Assembly (NCBI RefSeq): GCF_037038585.1
Contig: NC_092523.1
Location: 34,201,501-34,265,500 of the forward strand
DNA: 64,000 nucleotides
Reading direction: 5' to 3'
Origin: Patagioenas fasciata
Taxonomy: Eukaryota; Chordata; Aves; Columbiformes; Columbidae
Shown here: positions 62,401 to 64,000 of the stretch, in pieces
How positions within the stretch are numbered: position 1 is the first letter of the stretch
Layout: each line of letters starts with the position of its first letter
Notes under the pieces: generated by a model
The model's database searches: none
What the model was told of the DNA's origin: nothing
What the model saw: only the letters and a program-made list of their open reading frames with translations
Program-made: the position numbers and the translations under genes

Positions 62401-64000
62401 GCATACTGTAGCAAAATACAAGCAGTATCGGAGTTCAATATCCTGCAATTACATGTCGACAGTAGCCTTCCTAGAAATACAGCCCAGAAATAACCGCACA
62501 TCAGATGTTAAATAAGAAATCAATGCAGACAAAATTGAGGATCTAGGAAAAAAAATAAGATAGTCACAAATATTAAACAACAAATCACTACTGAGTTTAT
62601 TATGTAAGAGGGCTTCTTCGATTTTTATTTCTTATCAATAGATGTGATTTTTGTTATAAATGGAGAATCACATCATTGCCCAAGGTCTTGCTTCTTGCAG
62701 CTAAAACACCTGATGCTTGTTATTGTTAGACGTTAGAGAAGACAGAGAATTTCAATGTACTGAAGGGTTCCAGTGTCTTGACCAGGCCCTGTAAATGGTG
62801 AAACCGTAACTCTTTACCAAGTTATGTGTGTCCCTGAATTACTAGCCTGGAGTGAGGTCTGGAGATTTGGCCATACCATTTTTTGCTGACTGCCTCTCTT
62901 TGCTCAAAATAATTTGCTTTTTCAACGAACACTTCCCATCTCCACAAGCTACACTCCTTGGATCAGAAAAGCCCATTTGTTGAGCTAAAGACTGAGCGGA
63001 GAACTCCCATTTTCCAAAGAACCTCAGATTTTTTTGTTTTGTTTGGGTTTTTGTTTGGGTTTTTGTTTGTTTGTGGTTGGTTGGGTTTGTTTTTGTTTGG
63101 TTTGGGTTTGTTGGGGTTTTGGGGTTGGTTTTTTGTTTGTTTGTTTGGGGGTTGTGGGTTTTTTTAGAAAGTGAGTTCATTTAGTTTTTAATCCCTGCAA
63201 ACTATGAAGATCATCTTTTAAATATGGTAGGATTCACCAAAGGCTCTTTGAGTCTTTCACCTGCTGAAGAGGAGTATCAGTGAAATGGCAGGTTGCATCA
63301 CACATGGCAAGAGGATCTGTAGGCAGAAGTGTTCTAACATCTCTACATGACTGTTTGTCCTTTGCAGTATGAATATTACATTCAGGAAGCCAGGCAGATG
63401 TCTAGTAAGCACCACTAGTACACCTCCTGCATGTGTCCCAAACATGCAGCTTTCTGAGCCCAAAAAGCAGTTTGTTATCAAGGTGGTTGGAAACTTCTAG
63501 TTCTCCTGAGGCAGTCCTGGATGCACTTTCAAGCAGCACCACCCAAGAGATCACACAGAGGGTTTGTTGTCCGTTTTCTTCATAACAGCTGTAAAGCATG
63601 ATCCATAAACATTCACACGCTCTATTTCTGTCATCCCAGTAGAAAATTGTGTCCTTTCTGTCACCATACAAAAGAGATCTTTATATGATAAAAGGATATC
63701 AACTTCTCACAGCAAGATGGTCATATTTCACAGATCCAGCTCCACCCCACAACTAGCATAATTGGTATTACCCTATATGAACCATTATTCAGAAGTAATA
63801 TTTGGGTTTATTGTTCAGCCACCACCTTCATACTATCAGCAGATACCTACCCATTAGGACAAAAATCACAAACAGTTACTATGCACATGTAGTTTTTATT
63901 AAACAGTATTTTACTGTCCCATTACTTTATCAGGAAACCATTCCTAAGTCCTACAGAGTTAAAAACAAAAAATAAACAAAACAAACAAAAAACCCTAAAG
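59481..64000. other. Upstream non-coding DNA
   Basis: No recognised exon. In mammals CYP4V2 lies upstream of KLKB1, but I saw no cytochrome P450 motif here. The minus frame at 60635-60438 (65 codons) and the minus frame at 63671-63402 (89 codons) have no recognisable domain. A T/G-rich tract is at 63029-63166. Confidence 0.5.
63029..63166 (+). repeat. T/G-rich low-complexity tract
   Basis: Repeats of TTTG, GGTTT and GGGTTTTT type. The 3' half has G runs of 3 to 5 close together. It opens spurious frames on both strands. Confidence 0.85.

Noticed and set aside
62842-63180. 112-codon minus frame rich in Lys, Thr, Asn, Gln and Pro
   Set aside because: It is the translation of the T/G-rich low-complexity tract.

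Overview
The window looks like bird (neoavian) nuclear DNA. The evidence is CR1 retrotransposon copies ending in the avian octamer tail, ERV-L-type LTR insertions of the kind common in birds, AT-rich non-coding DNA with spliced exons, and a multi-exon vertebrate blood-protease gene. I cannot name the species.

The one host protein-coding gene I can support lies on the minus strand between 58801 and 41989. It is a plasma prekallikrein / coagulation factor XI family gene, labelled KLKB1 here. I reconstructed 14 coding exons by hand. All have AG/GT borders, all phases agree, and the summed length is 1887 nt (628 residues plus stop). The protein has a signal peptide, four apple domains, and a trypsin-type catalytic domain with His436, Asp485, Ser580 and the S1-pocket Asp574. 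A possible non-coding first exon and promoter lie near 59350-59480. From recalled mammalian sequences, the protein mixes kallikrein-like and factor XI-like features. No second apple/protease gene was seen in the roughly 42 kb downstream, which fits the view that non-mammals carry a single ancestral gene.

Layout by coordinate. 1-9389 is non-coding with no recognised gene. 9395-9962 is a solo ERV-L-like LTR with a 5-bp target duplication. 16260-17465 holds two CR1 copies on the minus strand, one nested in the other. 20939-21624 is probably a minus-strand LTR. 29036-35941 is an almost complete, young ERV-L-type (class III) provirus on the plus strand, with two 659-bp LTRs, a tRNA-Lys1,2-type primer site, gag, protease/RT and RNase H/integrase, and no env or dUTPase recognised. 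Its genes are interrupted by in-frame stops and a frameshift. 41989-58801 is KLKB1. 59350-64000 is upstream DNA with low-complexity tracts.

The strongest candidate for something undescribed is the 5' part of the provirus gag. Ahead of an Fv1/ERV-L-like capsid region it encodes three hydrophobic segments, a loop with three N-glycosylation sequons, an Ala/Ser/Thr-rich stretch and a dense Cys/His cluster. That arrangement is unlike any Gag I know. The apple-4 cysteine pattern and the very basic protease loop of the kallikrein-like protein are the most interesting host observations.
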